The notes below the pieces were generated by a model. That model saw only the letters and a list, made by a program, of their open reading frames with translations, made no database searches and had not been told where the DNA came from. This document shows positions 1 through 8,881 of a stretch of 43,238 bases of DNA, in pieces. Position 1 is the stretch's first letter. Each line of letters opens with the position of its first letter. A program made the translations under genes and the position numbers. Source of the stretch: Candidatus Poribacteria bacterium (lineage in GTDB: Bacteria; Poribacteria; WGA-4E; PCPOR2b); NCBI GenBank assembly GCA_022822785.1, contig JAJEAL010000119.1, positions 1-43,238 of the forward strand, given 5' to 3'.

Positions 1-468
1 GATGGCATGGGTTTGCTCTACGACATGCCGCTCGGAATTGGTGAACCTCACTATGCACAGATTATCAAAGCGGATAAATTGAATGCATGGGAGGTCTATC
101 CTGAGGTTGGCTGGGATACCATCAAACAACAGAAGCATCCGAAAGCATCACTCAAAGGTTCAATTACGCGGAATGGAAACAGGGTGGAGGTAAACATGAC
201 CGCCATTCGCAGCCACTACGAGCCTGAAATTGTGGAGGTCAACAAGGGTGATCGGGTGATCTTGAATCTTACCAATCTTGAGCGGACCTACGATGCGACG
301 CACGGTTTTGCCCTGCCCGGCTATAATATTACCTCAAGCATTGAGGCTGGGGAAACGGTTACGCTTGATTTCATAGCAGATAAGGAGGGGGTATTCTCCT
401 TCTACTGCACCGAGTTCTGTTCGGCACTGCACCTAGAGATGGTCGGATATTTTCTTGTCAAACCGTAA
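1..468 (+). CDS. nosZ: Nitrous-oxide reductase, C-terminal CuA domain (5' end outside window)
   Basis: This is the last ~155 residues of NosZ, the periplasmic enzyme that reduces N2O to N2. The frame is open to base 1, so the gene is cut by the window edge and the Met at 7 is internal. The fragment is a cupredoxin-fold CuA domain: a His in THGF (codon 301-303), then Cys (404-406), Cys (418-420), His (430-432) and Met (439-441) in the pattern CxxxCxxxHxxM that binds the dinuclear copper centre. The nosD, nosF, nosY and nosL functions follow downstream in the order usual for nos clusters, which supports the call. The residue between the Cys pair is CTEFC-like rather than CSWFC. The family assignment is firm; whether it is clade II cannot be decided from the fragment. 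Confidence 0.95.
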   Translation, partial: DGMGLLYDMPLGIGEPHYAQIIKADKLNAWEVYPEVGWDTIKQQKHPKASLKGSITRNGNRVEVNMTAIRSHYEPEIVEVNKGDRVILNLTNLERTYDATHGFALPGYNITSSIEAGETVTLDFIADKEGVFSFYCTEFCSALHLEMVGYFLVKP

Positions 469-548
469 GAATGAAACGTGAAAACCAACTACAGAGACGT
501 AGGTTGCTTTGAATCCCGATCTTATCGAGGGGCACAGAGCAGATGGAG

Positions 549-609
549 GGAAGATTGGAAGCATGGAAGATTGGGGGGAACCCTTATCCTTCCATCTTTC
601 CAGTCTTCC
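549..609. repeat. Imperfect palindrome between nosZ and the nosD-nosF fusion gene
   Basis: Arms 549-569 and 589-609 pair over 21 positions (18 Watson-Crick, two G-U, one mismatch) around a 19-base loop. The arms are made of repeated GGAAGATTGG-like words. The element sits in the 185-base gap after nosZ, just before the start chosen for the next gene. It could attenuate or process the transcript, or be a dispersed repeat; no U-tract follows it. A shorter fragment at 514-530 resembles the CCCGAT...ATCGGG half of a repeat seen elsewhere in the window. Confidence 0.55.
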
Positions 610-653
610 ACTTTTTTCTCTGCGTCTTTGTAATAGAAAAAGAAAACGAGCTA

Positions 654-3600
654 ATGAACCAATTCTTAAAAATTGAGCACACCCGACGCGAGTGGTTGGT
701 AAGTGCGTTGCTAGTTGTCGCAGGTATCCTGCTGCTCGTTTCGCTGCTGTTTCCCTACTGGCGAGTAGACCTTCAAGCGGGAATTTATCCAAAAGGATTA
801 ACGCTCGAGCTTCGTCCCTACCGCCTTGATGGAGATATCAAAGAAATTGATGAACTGAACCATTATATCGGGATGCGAGAGCTGGAATCAGCGGGGAAAT
901 TGGAACGAACAATTGCTGTCCCGGCAATTATCATTGCGGGGCTATGTCTGCTGATTGCGGGAGTGGTCCCCCGCCGATGGTCAATATGGTTGACACTTCC
1001 CGGCTTGGTATTCCCGATTATTTTTCTGGGAGAACTGTATTGGTGGTTGGCGGATAGCGGTCTCAATCTTGATCCCAAAGCGCCGCTGAATCAATCGATA
1101 AAACCTTTTATACCACCCATTTTCGGCGAAGGGCGGATCGCACAGTTCAACGCACATGCCTTTTTTAAGATTGGATTCTACTTTGCGCTGCTTGCGGCGG
1201 TATTATCAAGGGCGGCATTCTATCTGAAGAAGCCGGAATGGTTGGTCAAAGCGTTAATGATCGATGCCTCGGTGTTGTTGCTTATTTCACTGCTCTTCCC
1301 TTACTGGCGGGTAGATTTTGAGGCACGAAAATTCCCCAAAGGTGCTATACTTCAGATTCGACCAGACCGTATAGAAGGAAATATCCGAGAAGTAAACAAG
1401 TTGAACCGGGATATTGGAATGCGGGACATCGAATCGGCGGGAAGCTTTGAACGGAAGATTGCCGTACCGTCTATAGCCGCTATGGCGTTATGTTTGCTGA
1501 TGTCCGTCTTTGTCCCGCGAAAATGGTCATCTTGGCTTGCATTGCCCGTCCTAATTTTCCCAATTGTCTTTGTCGGTGCACTTTATTGGTGGCTACGTGA
1601 TAGTGGTCTCAACCTTGATCCCGAAGTCGCCCTCTATCCAGACATCGAGCCCTTTACCCCTCCCGTCGTTGGCACAGAAACAGTCAAATCGGTCACTACT
1701 ACCTCCACTTTTCAGCTCGGTTTTTACCTCACCATTCTCACTTCGCTGCTAGCTATCTGTGCACTTCTGCTGAAAAAATACCGAGTCTTTCACCTTAAGA
1801 AAACAGTAATGGGGGTCGTGCTGCTCCTATCTTTATGTTCGGGTGTAACAACGTTGGACGCCGCAACGCTAACCGTTGACGAAAATGCTAGTATTGGCGA
1901 TACGGTAAAACGTGCTGCACAAGGCGATACCATTGTCGTAAAAGGTGGGGTCCATCATGAGCGATTTGTCGTCGATAAATCGCTGATTCTCATCGGAGAA
2001 GATGGAGCCGTGATTGACGGGGGAGGAGTTAATAGTGTCATCACAATCATGGCACCGTCGGTTGTTGTCCGCGGATTCACAATTCGGAACACCGGCGACC
2101 GGCTCTCGGAAGGCGATGCCGGTATCATGGCCAAAAAGGCGAAAGGGGTCATTGTTGAGGAGAACCGATTTGAGGATGCCTTATTTGGGGTACAAATACG
2201 AAATTCTCCGGATAGCATCGTTCGTGACAACATCTTCCATGGAAAGAACCTTGATGTAGGACGCCGGGGCGATTTGATTCGGGTGTGGTATAGCAGTGGT
2301 GCGCTGGTTGAAGATAACCGTGTGTTTGATGGCCGCGATGTCGTCATCTGGTATTCAAAAAAGATCGCGGTGCGTAGGAATGAAGTTCGTAACGGACGTT
2401 ACGGTATTCACTTCATGTATTGCGACGATGCAATGATTGAAGATAATCGTCTGATTGGCAACTCAGTCGGCGTCTATTTGATGTATAGTTATCGTTTGCA
2501 ACTTCAAAAAAATTGGGTGATAGCTAATCGTGGTGCTAGCGGTTACGGAATTGGCCAGAAGGATATGTACGATGGACTTATCGCCGATAATTTTGTTGCG
2601 GATAATCGGGCGGGCATGTTCATGGACAATTCGACGAACACTTTTCGCAATAATCTGATTGCTTTTAACGATTACGGAATACTTGCACTCCCTTCCGCTC
2701 GGAAGAACACTTTTGCTAAGAATAGTTTTGTCGATAACGGCGAACAGGTAGCTATTGAGGGACAAGGCCGACTTGGCAGCAACCAATGGAAGGACAATTA
2801 CTGGAGTGATTACAACGGCTATGATGCAGATGGAGATGGCATCGGGGACATGCCGTATCGATCCGTGCATCTATTTGAGAAGCTAACCGAGCAGCATCGG
2901 GCGTTACGAATCTTCACCTATAGCCCATCGGTGCAGGCGCTTGATTTTGCGTCTCGGCTTTTCCCTGTTTTTACGCCGCAGCCTAAACTGGTAGATGATG
3001 CCCCGCGCATGCAGCCGGTGGTGCCCAATCTGGTGCCACCAAAAGGTCAGCTTTCATCAACATGGCTGTTGGGAACTTCCGCGCTGTTCTTGTCGGCTCT
3101 GTTCGTTTCTGGATACTTAAAGAAACTGTTAAATCTCCTTAAGTTCCAAGTTCCCCCCTCTGCATCTCACGCATCCTATAGTACACAAGGCACAAGCAGC
3201 GATACACAAGATAAACAGTATGAGGGGGAATCAGCTGGATCGATGTTCGTCCGCAACTTAACCAAACGTTTCGGTAAACTAGCGGCGGTAGACCAACTGG
3301 ATTTCGACGTCTCCGCCGGGGAAACGGTGGCGCTGTGGGGACCAAATGGCGCCGGTAAAACAACAGCTCTACGCTGCGTGTTGGGGATACTGTCTTTCGA
3401 TGGAACGGTGACAGTCGGCGGGAATTCGGCACGTACCGAAGGTAAAATGGTTCGGCAACAGATCGGTTATGTTCCACAGGAAGTACGTCTTCACAGTGAC
3501 CTAACGGTGCAGGAAACGGTTTCATTCTATGCCCGTCTTCGGCATGTTGCGACTGACCGGGCAGCGGTCTTAATGGAAGAATGGAACTTAGCTGAAATCG

Positions 3601-4109
3601 CAGAAAAGCGGGTTGGCGATCTTTCTGGCGGAATGAAGCAACGCCTGGCATTGGCGATAGCACTGCTTTCCGATCCGCCCATTCTGCTACTAGACGAACC
3701 GACGAGCAATCTGGATGTCCACACTCGCCACGAATTCTGGGAGGTACTTAAACAACTTAAGGCAGCGGGCAAGACCTTAATCTTCTGCTCCCATAGACTT
3801 GATGAAATTTTCACGCTGGCAGACCGTGTGATTGTCATGGACAGAGGGAAGAAGGTTGCTGAAGGTCCACCAACACATCTTGACGGATATCTTTCACGCG
3901 ATGTAGTGCTGCATCTATCGATCCCCGAACCGTTCCATGAAGCAGCAGCAAATCTGCTTGAACAAGAGGGTTTTTCCACAAAATGCAACGGCCTGAAAAT
4001 CTCGGTACAGGCACCACACGACAGAAAAGTTGAGCCGTTCGGCATATTGGCAAAATCCGCCATCCCGATCCACGACTTTGAATTAACCGATAGTCAAGAT
4101 AAGGAGTGA
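654..4109 (+). CDS. Fusion: duplicated membrane module + NosD + NosF ATPase
   Basis: This single 1151-residue frame encodes parts that are normally separate nos genes. Residues ~14-193 and ~196-380 are two copies of a four-helix membrane module, each with FPYW after helix 1 (33-36, 215-218) and an IGM motif in the outer loop (NHYIGM 69-74, NRDIGM 251-256). Residues 382-403 look like the old NosD signal peptide, and 404-~795 form the NosD right-handed beta-helix (copper-site maturation of NosZ). A helix at 803-822 and a polar linker lead to a NosF-type ABC ATPase (864-1151) with Walker A 896-903, LSGG at 990 and Walker B ILLLDEP 1010-1016. The predicted topology places NosD in the periplasm and the ATPase inside, so the fusion is workable. 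Start at ATG 654 was chosen because the upstream 37 codons lie on the palindrome. An internal ATG at 3243, with a GGGGGA 13 bases upstream, could also give free NosF. Confidence 0.9.
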   Translation: MNQFLKIEHTRREWLVSALLVVAGILLLVSLLFPYWRVDLQAGIYPKGLTLELRPYRLDGDIKEIDELNHYIGMRELESAGKLERTIAVPAIIIAGLCLLIAGVVPRRWSIWLTLPGLVFPIIFLGELYWWLADSGLNLDPKAPLNQSIKPFIPPIFGEGRIAQFNAHAFFKIGFYFALLAAVLSRAAFYLKKPEWLVKALMIDASVLLLISLLFPYWRVDFEARKFPKGAILQIRPDRIEGNIREVNKLNRDIGMRDIESAGSFERKIAVPSIAAMALCLLMSVFVPRKWSSWLALPVLIFPIVFVGALYWWLRDSGLNLDPEVALYPDIEPFTPPVVGTETVKSVTTTSTFQLGFYLTILTSLLAICALLLKKYRVFHLKKTVMGVVLLLSLCSGVTTLDAATLTVDENASIGDTVKRAAQGDTIVVKGGVHHERFVVDKSLILIGEDGAVIDGGGVNSVITIMAPSVVVRGFTIRNTGDRLSEGDAGIMAKKAKGVIVEENRFEDALFGVQIRNSPDSIVRDNIFHGKNLDVGRRGDLIRVWYSSGALVEDNRVFDGRDVVIWYSKKIAVRRNEVRNGRYGIHFMYCDDAMIEDNRLIGNSVGVYLMYSYRLQLQKNWVIANRGASGYGIGQKDMYDGLIADNFVADNRAGMFMDNSTNTFRNNLIAFNDYGILALPSARKNTFAKNSFVDNGEQVAIEGQGRLGSNQWKDNYWSDYNGYDADGDGIGDMPYRSVHLFEKLTEQHRALRIFTYSPSVQALDFASRLFPVFTPQPKLVDDAPRMQPVVPNLVPPKGQLSSTWLLGTSALFLSALFVSGYLKKLLNLLKFQVPPSASHASYSTQGTSSDTQDKQYEGESAGSMFVRNLTKRFGKLAAVDQLDFDVSAGETVALWGPNGAGKTTALRCVLGILSFDGTVTVGGNSARTEGKMVRQQIGYVPQEVRLHSDLTVQETVSFYARLRHVATDRAAVLMEEWNLAEIAEKRVGDLSGGMKQRLALAIALLSDPPILLLDEPTSNLDVHTRHEFWEVLKQLKAAGKTLIFCSHRLDEIFTLADRVIVMDRGKKVAEGPPTHLDGYLSRDVVLHLSIPEPFHEAAANLLEQEGFSTKCNGLKISVQAPHDRKVEPFGILAKSAIPIHDFELTDSQDKE

Positions 4110-4145
4110 ATTATAGTCACTGCAATTTCTAACATCTCCGTTGTA

Positions 4146-4949
4146 ATGGGCAAAGAGATACAAGATTCCCGACGCAACCGATGGTTTTTGTTGTTTACGG
4201 TTGTATTTACCGGGCTAGCACTCGGTTTAAGTGTCCTTGGATTTTCGGGCTTGGGCACTTTCGGTGTAGCGGGGTTTGGACGCACAGTTGCTAGTCTTAT
4301 CAATCTTGTTGTACTGATTGCGCCGCTGATGGGTTTGCTGCTCGGAGCTATCAGTATATCGGGTGAGCGGGAACGAGGGAGTCTCCTTCCGATTCTAGCG
4401 CAACCGGTAACGCCAACGGAAGTATTACTGGGCAAATTTTTCGGCACAGCGGCAGCACTCGCTGCGGCCATCCTTTTCGGGTTCGGATTGAGCGGATTTG
4501 TAATTGCGTGGCAAGGCGGTTTCGCCCAATTAGAGGACTACCTGATGCTGGTCGGGTTGACTTTGCTGCTCGGTCTTGTTCACCTCAGCATTGGATTCTG
4601 CGTATCTGTCCTAACATCGAAAAGCGCAACAGCACTCAGCCTCGCCTTAATCCTCTGGTTGTCAATCGTATTTCTCAGCGATTTGGGGCTCATTGGGACA
4701 GCTATTGTGTTAAAGCTATCACCGGAGATACTGCTTGCGGCTGTTCTCTTGAACCCGGCACAGGTCTTCAAGTTAGCGGCTATGCAGATGATACAGGGGA
4801 ACTTAGAGCTACTCGGTGCTGCGGGACGCTATGCTGCAGATGTGATGGGAGCTTTGTTGTTACCCGTGCTGATGATATTCCTTGTTTTCTGGCTGCTTAT
4901 CCCGCTCGGCATCGCAATCTACATATTCCCACGAAGAGGTGTGCAGTGA
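4146..4949 (+). CDS. nosY: NosY, ABC-2 type permease of the Nos system
   Basis: NosY is the membrane subunit that works with the NosF ATPase and NosD in maturing the NosZ copper site. The protein has about six hydrophobic segments, and the region ISGERERGSLLPILAQPV is typical of ABC-2 permeases. The first ATG in frame is 4146, but no Shine-Dalgarno precedes it. The good AAGGAG at 4101-4106 lies before the stop of the previous gene (TGA 4107-4109), and the same frame stays open after that stop through ATT, ATA and GTC codons. The residues before the ATG (SNISVVMGKEIQDSRRNRW) look like real permease N-terminus. A non-ATG start at 4110-4118 is therefore plausible and would add 10-12 residues. 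The family call is secure; the start is not. Confidence 0.9.
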   Translation: MGKEIQDSRRNRWFLLFTVVFTGLALGLSVLGFSGLGTFGVAGFGRTVASLINLVVLIAPLMGLLLGAISISGERERGSLLPILAQPVTPTEVLLGKFFGTAAALAAAILFGFGLSGFVIAWQGGFAQLEDYLMLVGLTLLLGLVHLSIGFCVSVLTSKSATALSLALILWLSIVFLSDLGLIGTAIVLKLSPEILLAAVLLNPAQVFKLAAMQMIQGNLELLGAAGRYAADVMGALLLPVLMIFLVFWLLIPLGIAIYIFPRRGVQ

Positions 4950-5419
4950 AACAAAGACCGATGAAAGGCAAGAAAACGATTTTTTTAGATATCAAGGTAA
5001 TTGCCTTAGTCATTGGATCGGTCATGATCAGCTGTGGGTCGCAAGATAGCGGTCTGCCCCGCATCCGATACGGCGAAGAGACTTGTGACCGTTGCCGCAT
5101 GATTATCAGTGAAAAGCGGTTTGCCGCCGCATATCGCACCGATTCCGGTGCGTTGCGGAAGTTCGATGATTTGGGTTGCGCGATACTTTACCCTAAAGAA
5201 CAAGACGAAACGGTAGCCCAGCTTTGGGGCTATGACTATGAAGAGACCAACTGGTTGGATGTAAGACAAGCGTTTTTGGTACATAGTTCGGAGCTATTGA
5301 CTCCGATGGGCTATGGAATTGCTGTTCTTTCAACAGCAGAACAAGCTACAGCCCTAGCAGCGAAGATAAATGGTCGAATAGTGCAATTTGACCAACTTTA
5401 TCCACTTTTGCAACCATAA
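4946..5419 (+). CDS. nosL: NosL copper-binding lipoprotein
   Basis: NosL is a membrane-anchored copper chaperone that supplies Cu to NosZ maturation. The 157-residue frame starts at GTG 4946, overlapping the nosY stop (GTGA), with AGAGG about seven bases upstream. ATG 4961 is an alternative. A hydrophobic segment ends in a lipobox-like MISC, followed by the NosL hallmark CDRCRMII and a conserved region ending DDLGC. Cys and Met in this region are the likely Cu(I) ligands by family knowledge. Tight coupling to nosY and the nos order make the call firm. Longer upstream extension in the same frame only overlaps nosY and is not supported. Confidence 0.93.
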   Translation: MKQRPMKGKKTIFLDIKVIALVIGSVMISCGSQDSGLPRIRYGEETCDRCRMIISEKRFAAAYRTDSGALRKFDDLGCAILYPKEQDETVAQLWGYDYEETNWLDVRQAFLVHSSELLTPMGYGIAVLSTAEQATALAAKINGRIVQFDQLYPLLQP

Positions 5420-5437
5420 ATGAAAGGAGCATAGTTA

Positions 5438-6211
5438 ATGTTACTCAAACGAATCTTATACAGCGGATTGGTACTAACCTCGGTTCTGGTCACGTTGGCA
5501 GTCGCCCGGTTGGGTTGGACAACGGAAGAGGCAAAAGTTGACCCTTCTGTATCTCAAACCGAAGCAACGCCGGAGACGGCTACCATCATTGGGACGGTGA
5601 AATTTGAAGGGGATGCGCCTTTTCGGCGTGCGATTAACTTCGGTGCGAATTTGGACTGTAAACGGCTACACGATGGCAAAGTCCATTACGAGGATGTCGT
5701 CATCAACGAGAATAATACCCTCAAAGATACACTTGTTTATGTGCGAGGGAAACCGAGAGGCGACTACAAAGCATCAAGTGAACCTGTAGTGGTGGATCAG
5801 GTAGGTTGTATCTTCATTCCACATGTTGCCGCGGTGATGGTCGGTCAACCGATGGAGTTCCTGAATAGCGATCCGGCGCTTCACAATGTCCGAACTGAAT
5901 CCAAGAAACAGACGCCCTTTAATATCTCTCAACCCACTAAAGGTATGAAATACACGCACCAATTTGAGGAAGCTGAAATTGGGATTCCGCTCCGGTGCGA
6001 TGTTCATCACTGGATGGTAGCTTACGCTCACGTTCTGTCGCACCCGTTCTTTGCGGTTACCGGCGAGAAGGGGACCTTCAAGATTCAGGGACTCGCGCCT
6101 CGTACTTACAACATTGAAGCATGGCATAGCAAGCTAGGACAACATAGGCAGAAAATTACGCTGGAAGCGGGGGAAACTAAGACAGTGGATTTTGTGTTTA
6201 CCAGCGAGTGA
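5438..6211 (+). CDS. Exported cupredoxin-like protein with regulatory-domain fold
   Basis: The 257-residue protein has an N-terminal signal-like helix (LLKRILYSGLVLTSVLVTLAVA). It is followed by a beta-rich domain similar to proteins often annotated methylamine-utilisation or cupredoxin/carboxypeptidase-regulatory-like. A His in PALHNV and the later cluster CDVHHWM give the His, Cys, His, Met set of a type 1 copper site. The C-terminal part (GTFKIQGLAPRTYNIEAWH...) looks like a carboxypeptidase-regulatory beta sandwich. AAAGGAG at 5422-5428 precedes the ATG by nine bases. It lies 18 bases after nosL and probably belongs to the same operon, so a role as electron or copper carrier for N2O reduction is a reasonable inference, not shown. 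Confidence 0.75.
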   Translation: MLLKRILYSGLVLTSVLVTLAVARLGWTTEEAKVDPSVSQTEATPETATIIGTVKFEGDAPFRRAINFGANLDCKRLHDGKVHYEDVVINENNTLKDTLVYVRGKPRGDYKASSEPVVVDQVGCIFIPHVAAVMVGQPMEFLNSDPALHNVRTESKKQTPFNISQPTKGMKYTHQFEEAEIGIPLRCDVHHWMVAYAHVLSHPFFAVTGEKGTFKIQGLAPRTYNIEAWHSKLGQHRQKITLEAGETKTVDFVFTSE

Positions 6212-6244
6212 CTGGTTGAACCTCTGATTGGTAACTAGGCTTAC

Positions 6245-6267
6245 AGGTCGGGCGAGATGCCCGACCT
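6245..6267. repeat. REP-like hairpin (GGGC-GAGAT-GCCC type)
   Basis: Nine-base arms (AGGTCGGGC and GCCCGACCT) enclose the loop GAGAT, followed by ACG. The element lies between two convergent genes, the nos-linked cupredoxin gene and the DUF5916 gene. It could act as a bidirectional terminator but has no T-run. A close relative with a GCGAT loop occurs at 17043-17064. Confidence 0.75.
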
Positions 6268-6294
6268 ACGCGCTCGTGGAATAGGCTTGACGCG

Positions 6295-8757
6295 CTACAT
6301 CGCAAACCAATATCGACATTTCACAAGGAAAATATTCGACCCGGCATCGGTAAAACTGGTTCTTAACCGATGGAGCGGACGAAAGTCGAGGTCCGCTTCT
6401 CCCACATGTGTTAGATCTGCTTCGCGTGATTGGGACCAAACTAGGAACAGCGTGCTTCCGGGGCGGAACTCCCACCGAAGCACGGTGTTGCCTCGCAATG
6501 ACCGTAGGTGGAAATCACGGTTTTCGCTTAGTGGATACGGCTTGAACTGATAGGATTTCGGTTCGACTAACTCCTTGAAATTGGTGTAGTCCCCGATGGT
6601 GATGAAGGGTTGCACATAAAACTGGAGGCTCAACGTCGGTGTAAAGCTAATGTTCGCCCGGGTGGTGAAGTCAAGCGTGCGGCTTATCAATTCTCCATAG
6701 ACATAGTGTCTTAGAGTTTCCCCGTTGATCTCCTTTTCAATCAGATCGACCCATTGGGCATCCTTCACCTGATAGGTATAGCTTGGACCAATACTTAACT
6801 CAATGTTGGATGCGGGACGAATACGTAAGGATAGGTCCACATTATAGTCATACGAATGCCTATCATCGTTCCAAGCGAAAACAGGGTTCAATTGGAGCTG
6901 AACCATTTTGCGGTCATCGGTCGAGAGTCCGGTATAAATCCACCAACCTGCGGGCTGCTTAATTAGTGTCCCACCACGTCTAACATCGTTGTCACTAAAA
7001 GTTTCTAGAATGCGTCCCACCCAAAGATCGTAACCCCAATAGTTTTTGAAACGTGCGTTTGTCCATAACTCGACATAACCGCTGATGTGGACGCGGTCAT
7101 AATTCCAAGACTGCCAGCCAAATAGTCCTAAGGTAGCTTCACGGAAAATGCTGAACGGCTTCTCTTTCCGCACAGTGAGGTCGTAATTCCACTCCATCAT
7201 GTTGGCGCGCCGAAGGAATCCCAGATCGTTTATCTCTAAATCCGGCGAGAGCATCCTAAAATTGGTTTCCCCTCTTAACCAGCCACCGTGTTTGTCTAAC
7301 TCAACGTGTGCAAGATATCCTGACCGGCGCCCCTCCTGTTTTCCTGCGTGACTTGCGGCGAATGTACCGGTAAATTGAAATTTCTCTTCCGCAAACTTCA
7401 CATCCCAGTCCAAGCCACCGACATAAGCGGAGTTAGAATCTTTTCGATTTACAGCGGTCATTATCAGTCCAATAACCGAGTTTCCTTTCAGCACGTCCTG
7501 ATTGACTCGACCAACAAAATAGTTGGTTAGCGGTTCCACGAGGAACTCTCGTTCGATCTTTTCCCCGTTGACCTTTTCTTCAATTTGTGCGTACTCCGGC
7601 GCGGTGATCGCCTCCATAATACCGAAGTGGGTGCTGCCTTGGGTTTTGCCTACAATTTTGCTTGCACCGAGAATTGTAGTTGATTCCGGACGGCTCAGTT
7701 CGGTGGCACCTTTGGGCAGTTCAAAATGCCCCGGTCGCCGCCCAATTCGTCGTGAGTAAAGGAAGCTATAGTCCAAGTTGCCAAAGATCCTTGCCCCCTT
7801 CACAAAGAAGGGGCGACGCTCATTAAAATACTCCTCGTAAGCTGAAAGATTTAAGCTGGCCGGGTCCGCCTCAACCTGTCCGAAGTCGGGATTAATCGTG
7901 GCATCGAGTGAAATCCCAGAGCTGATCCCATATTGAACATCGGTGCCAACGTTGCCCCACAAGTCAGTTTCATCATTATCGCTGAAATGTGTGCGCCCCA
8001 TCACATAGGGCACAATTTCCAGATGATGGGACGGATGGATATTTTTAATGCCGGCGAGATCTCCAAACCGGGCTGCCCAACCGGGTTCATCGCGCTTGAT
8101 GAGACGCCAGTGATCCTGTTCTTTTTTACGACTGATGTGTCGTTCGACCTGTAGTCCCCACGTGTATTCATCTTTTGGCGAGAAGCGCAGTATGTGGAAT
8201 GGGATTTTATATTCTGCTGCCCAGCCATCGTCGTGAATCCCGGTTTTCACTTCCCATACGCCATCCCACGTGCTGTCCCACCAGCCGGTTTCGGGCCTGA
8301 TCCCATCAGTCACGGACCCAGAAGGATAAACGGTAAACCAGAATGCACTCTGGCGACTATAGTGTGGGTCAAGACTAATCGTGACTTTATCCGATTCGAC
8401 CTCATGGTCTCGTCTGACGAGTCGGGAGACAATTTTATCAGGTTCGCTATCGTAGCACATCACCCCAAAATAGACCGCTTCGTCATCGTAGGCGATTTGG
8501 ACCGTGGTACGTTCCGTTGCGGGTCTTCCCTCATCGGGATCGCGCTGGTAAAAGTCTTCGTGAAGAGGTGCGCTTTCCCATATCTCGTCGTCCAAAACGC
8601 CATCTAACTGCGGTGGTACGCCGTTAATTCGGATGGCGGTCGCGGTTCGGTGATGCGGGTCTGCCTCGTCTGCAGCCTGTGTGTCGCCTGGGGATTGAAC
8701 CGCTAAAAAGATGGTCAGAAACGCCCAGACGCCCCAATAGTCGAAAACAAATTTCAC
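6295..8757 (-). CDS. DUF5916 protein with N-terminal CBM9-like domain (copy 1)
   Basis: This 820-residue exported protein begins at GTG (complement of 8755-8757). A signal peptide is followed by a CBM9-like domain from about residue 40 (IRINGVPPQLDGVLDDEIW, then the YDDEAVYFGVMCYD strand). The long C-terminal part has alternating aromatic beta strands typical of DUF5916 and probably forms an outer-membrane barrel. Motifs INPDFGQVEADP and NERRPFFVKGA are characteristic of DUF5916 proteins. The substrate is unknown; sugar binding is suggested only by the CBM9-like part. It is a tandem paralogue of the gene upstream (8882-11356), with the same length, GTG start and leader. Family call strong, function unknown. 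Confidence 0.9.
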   Translation of the reverse strand: MKFVFDYWGVWAFLTIFLAVQSPGDTQAADEADPHHRTATAIRINGVPPQLDGVLDDEIWESAPLHEDFYQRDPDEGRPATERTTVQIAYDDEAVYFGVMCYDSEPDKIVSRLVRRDHEVESDKVTISLDPHYSRQSAFWFTVYPSGSVTDGIRPETGWWDSTWDGVWEVKTGIHDDGWAAEYKIPFHILRFSPKDEYTWGLQVERHISRKKEQDHWRLIKRDEPGWAARFGDLAGIKNIHPSHHLEIVPYVMGRTHFSDNDETDLWGNVGTDVQYGISSGISLDATINPDFGQVEADPASLNLSAYEEYFNERRPFFVKGARIFGNLDYSFLYSRRIGRRPGHFELPKGATELSRPESTTILGASKIVGKTQGSTHFGIMEAITAPEYAQIEEKVNGEKIEREFLVEPLTNYFVGRVNQDVLKGNSVIGLIMTAVNRKDSNSAYVGGLDWDVKFAEEKFQFTGTFAASHAGKQEGRRSGYLAHVELDKHGGWLRGETNFRMLSPDLEINDLGFLRRANMMEWNYDLTVRKEKPFSIFREATLGLFGWQSWNYDRVHISGYVELWTNARFKNYWGYDLWVGRILETFSDNDVRRGGTLIKQPAGWWIYTGLSTDDRKMVQLQLNPVFAWNDDRHSYDYNVDLSLRIRPASNIELSIGPSYTYQVKDAQWVDLIEKEINGETLRHYVYGELISRTLDFTTRANISFTPTLSLQFYVQPFITIGDYTNFKELVEPKSYQFKPYPLSENRDFHLRSLRGNTVLRWEFRPGSTLFLVWSQSREADLTHVGEADLDFRPLHRLRTSFTDAGSNIFLVKCRYWFAM

Positions 8758-8797
8758 AGTTGTTTTTTCTCCTTTGCGTAGTTGTTTGACTATTGAA

Positions 8798-8835
8798 TCC
8801 CCTTTGCGGAAGATACTTCAGATTTTTTTACTGCC
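8798..8835 (-). promoter_or_regulatory. Conserved leader upstream of DUF5916 copy 1
   Basis: On the minus strand this segment reads TAAAAAAATCTGAAG, then a short variable part and GCAAAGGGG. The same block, with few changes, precedes the paralogue at 11398-11437, at a similar distance from the start codon. It may be a shared promoter-proximal or 5' untranslated element kept since the duplication. No clear -35/-10 pair is visible in it. Confidence 0.5.
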
Positions 8836-8881
8836 CATTTGAAGGCTCTGACCAAACTCTAACGCTGAAAGGTTTGGCACA

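Noticed and set aside
543-653. N-terminal extension of the nosD-nosF fusion to 543
   Set aside because: The codons fall on an imperfect palindrome and encode nothing protein-like; ATG 654 begins the first helix region.
4107-4109. TGA between nosD-nosF and nosY as another selenocysteine codon
   Set aside because: No redox-type context and no SECIS-like stem after it; nosY looks like a complete protein on its own.
4508-4945. N-terminal extension of nosL to 4508
   Set aside because: It lies entirely over nosY; GTG 4946 has a ribosome site and gives a normal lipoprotein signal.
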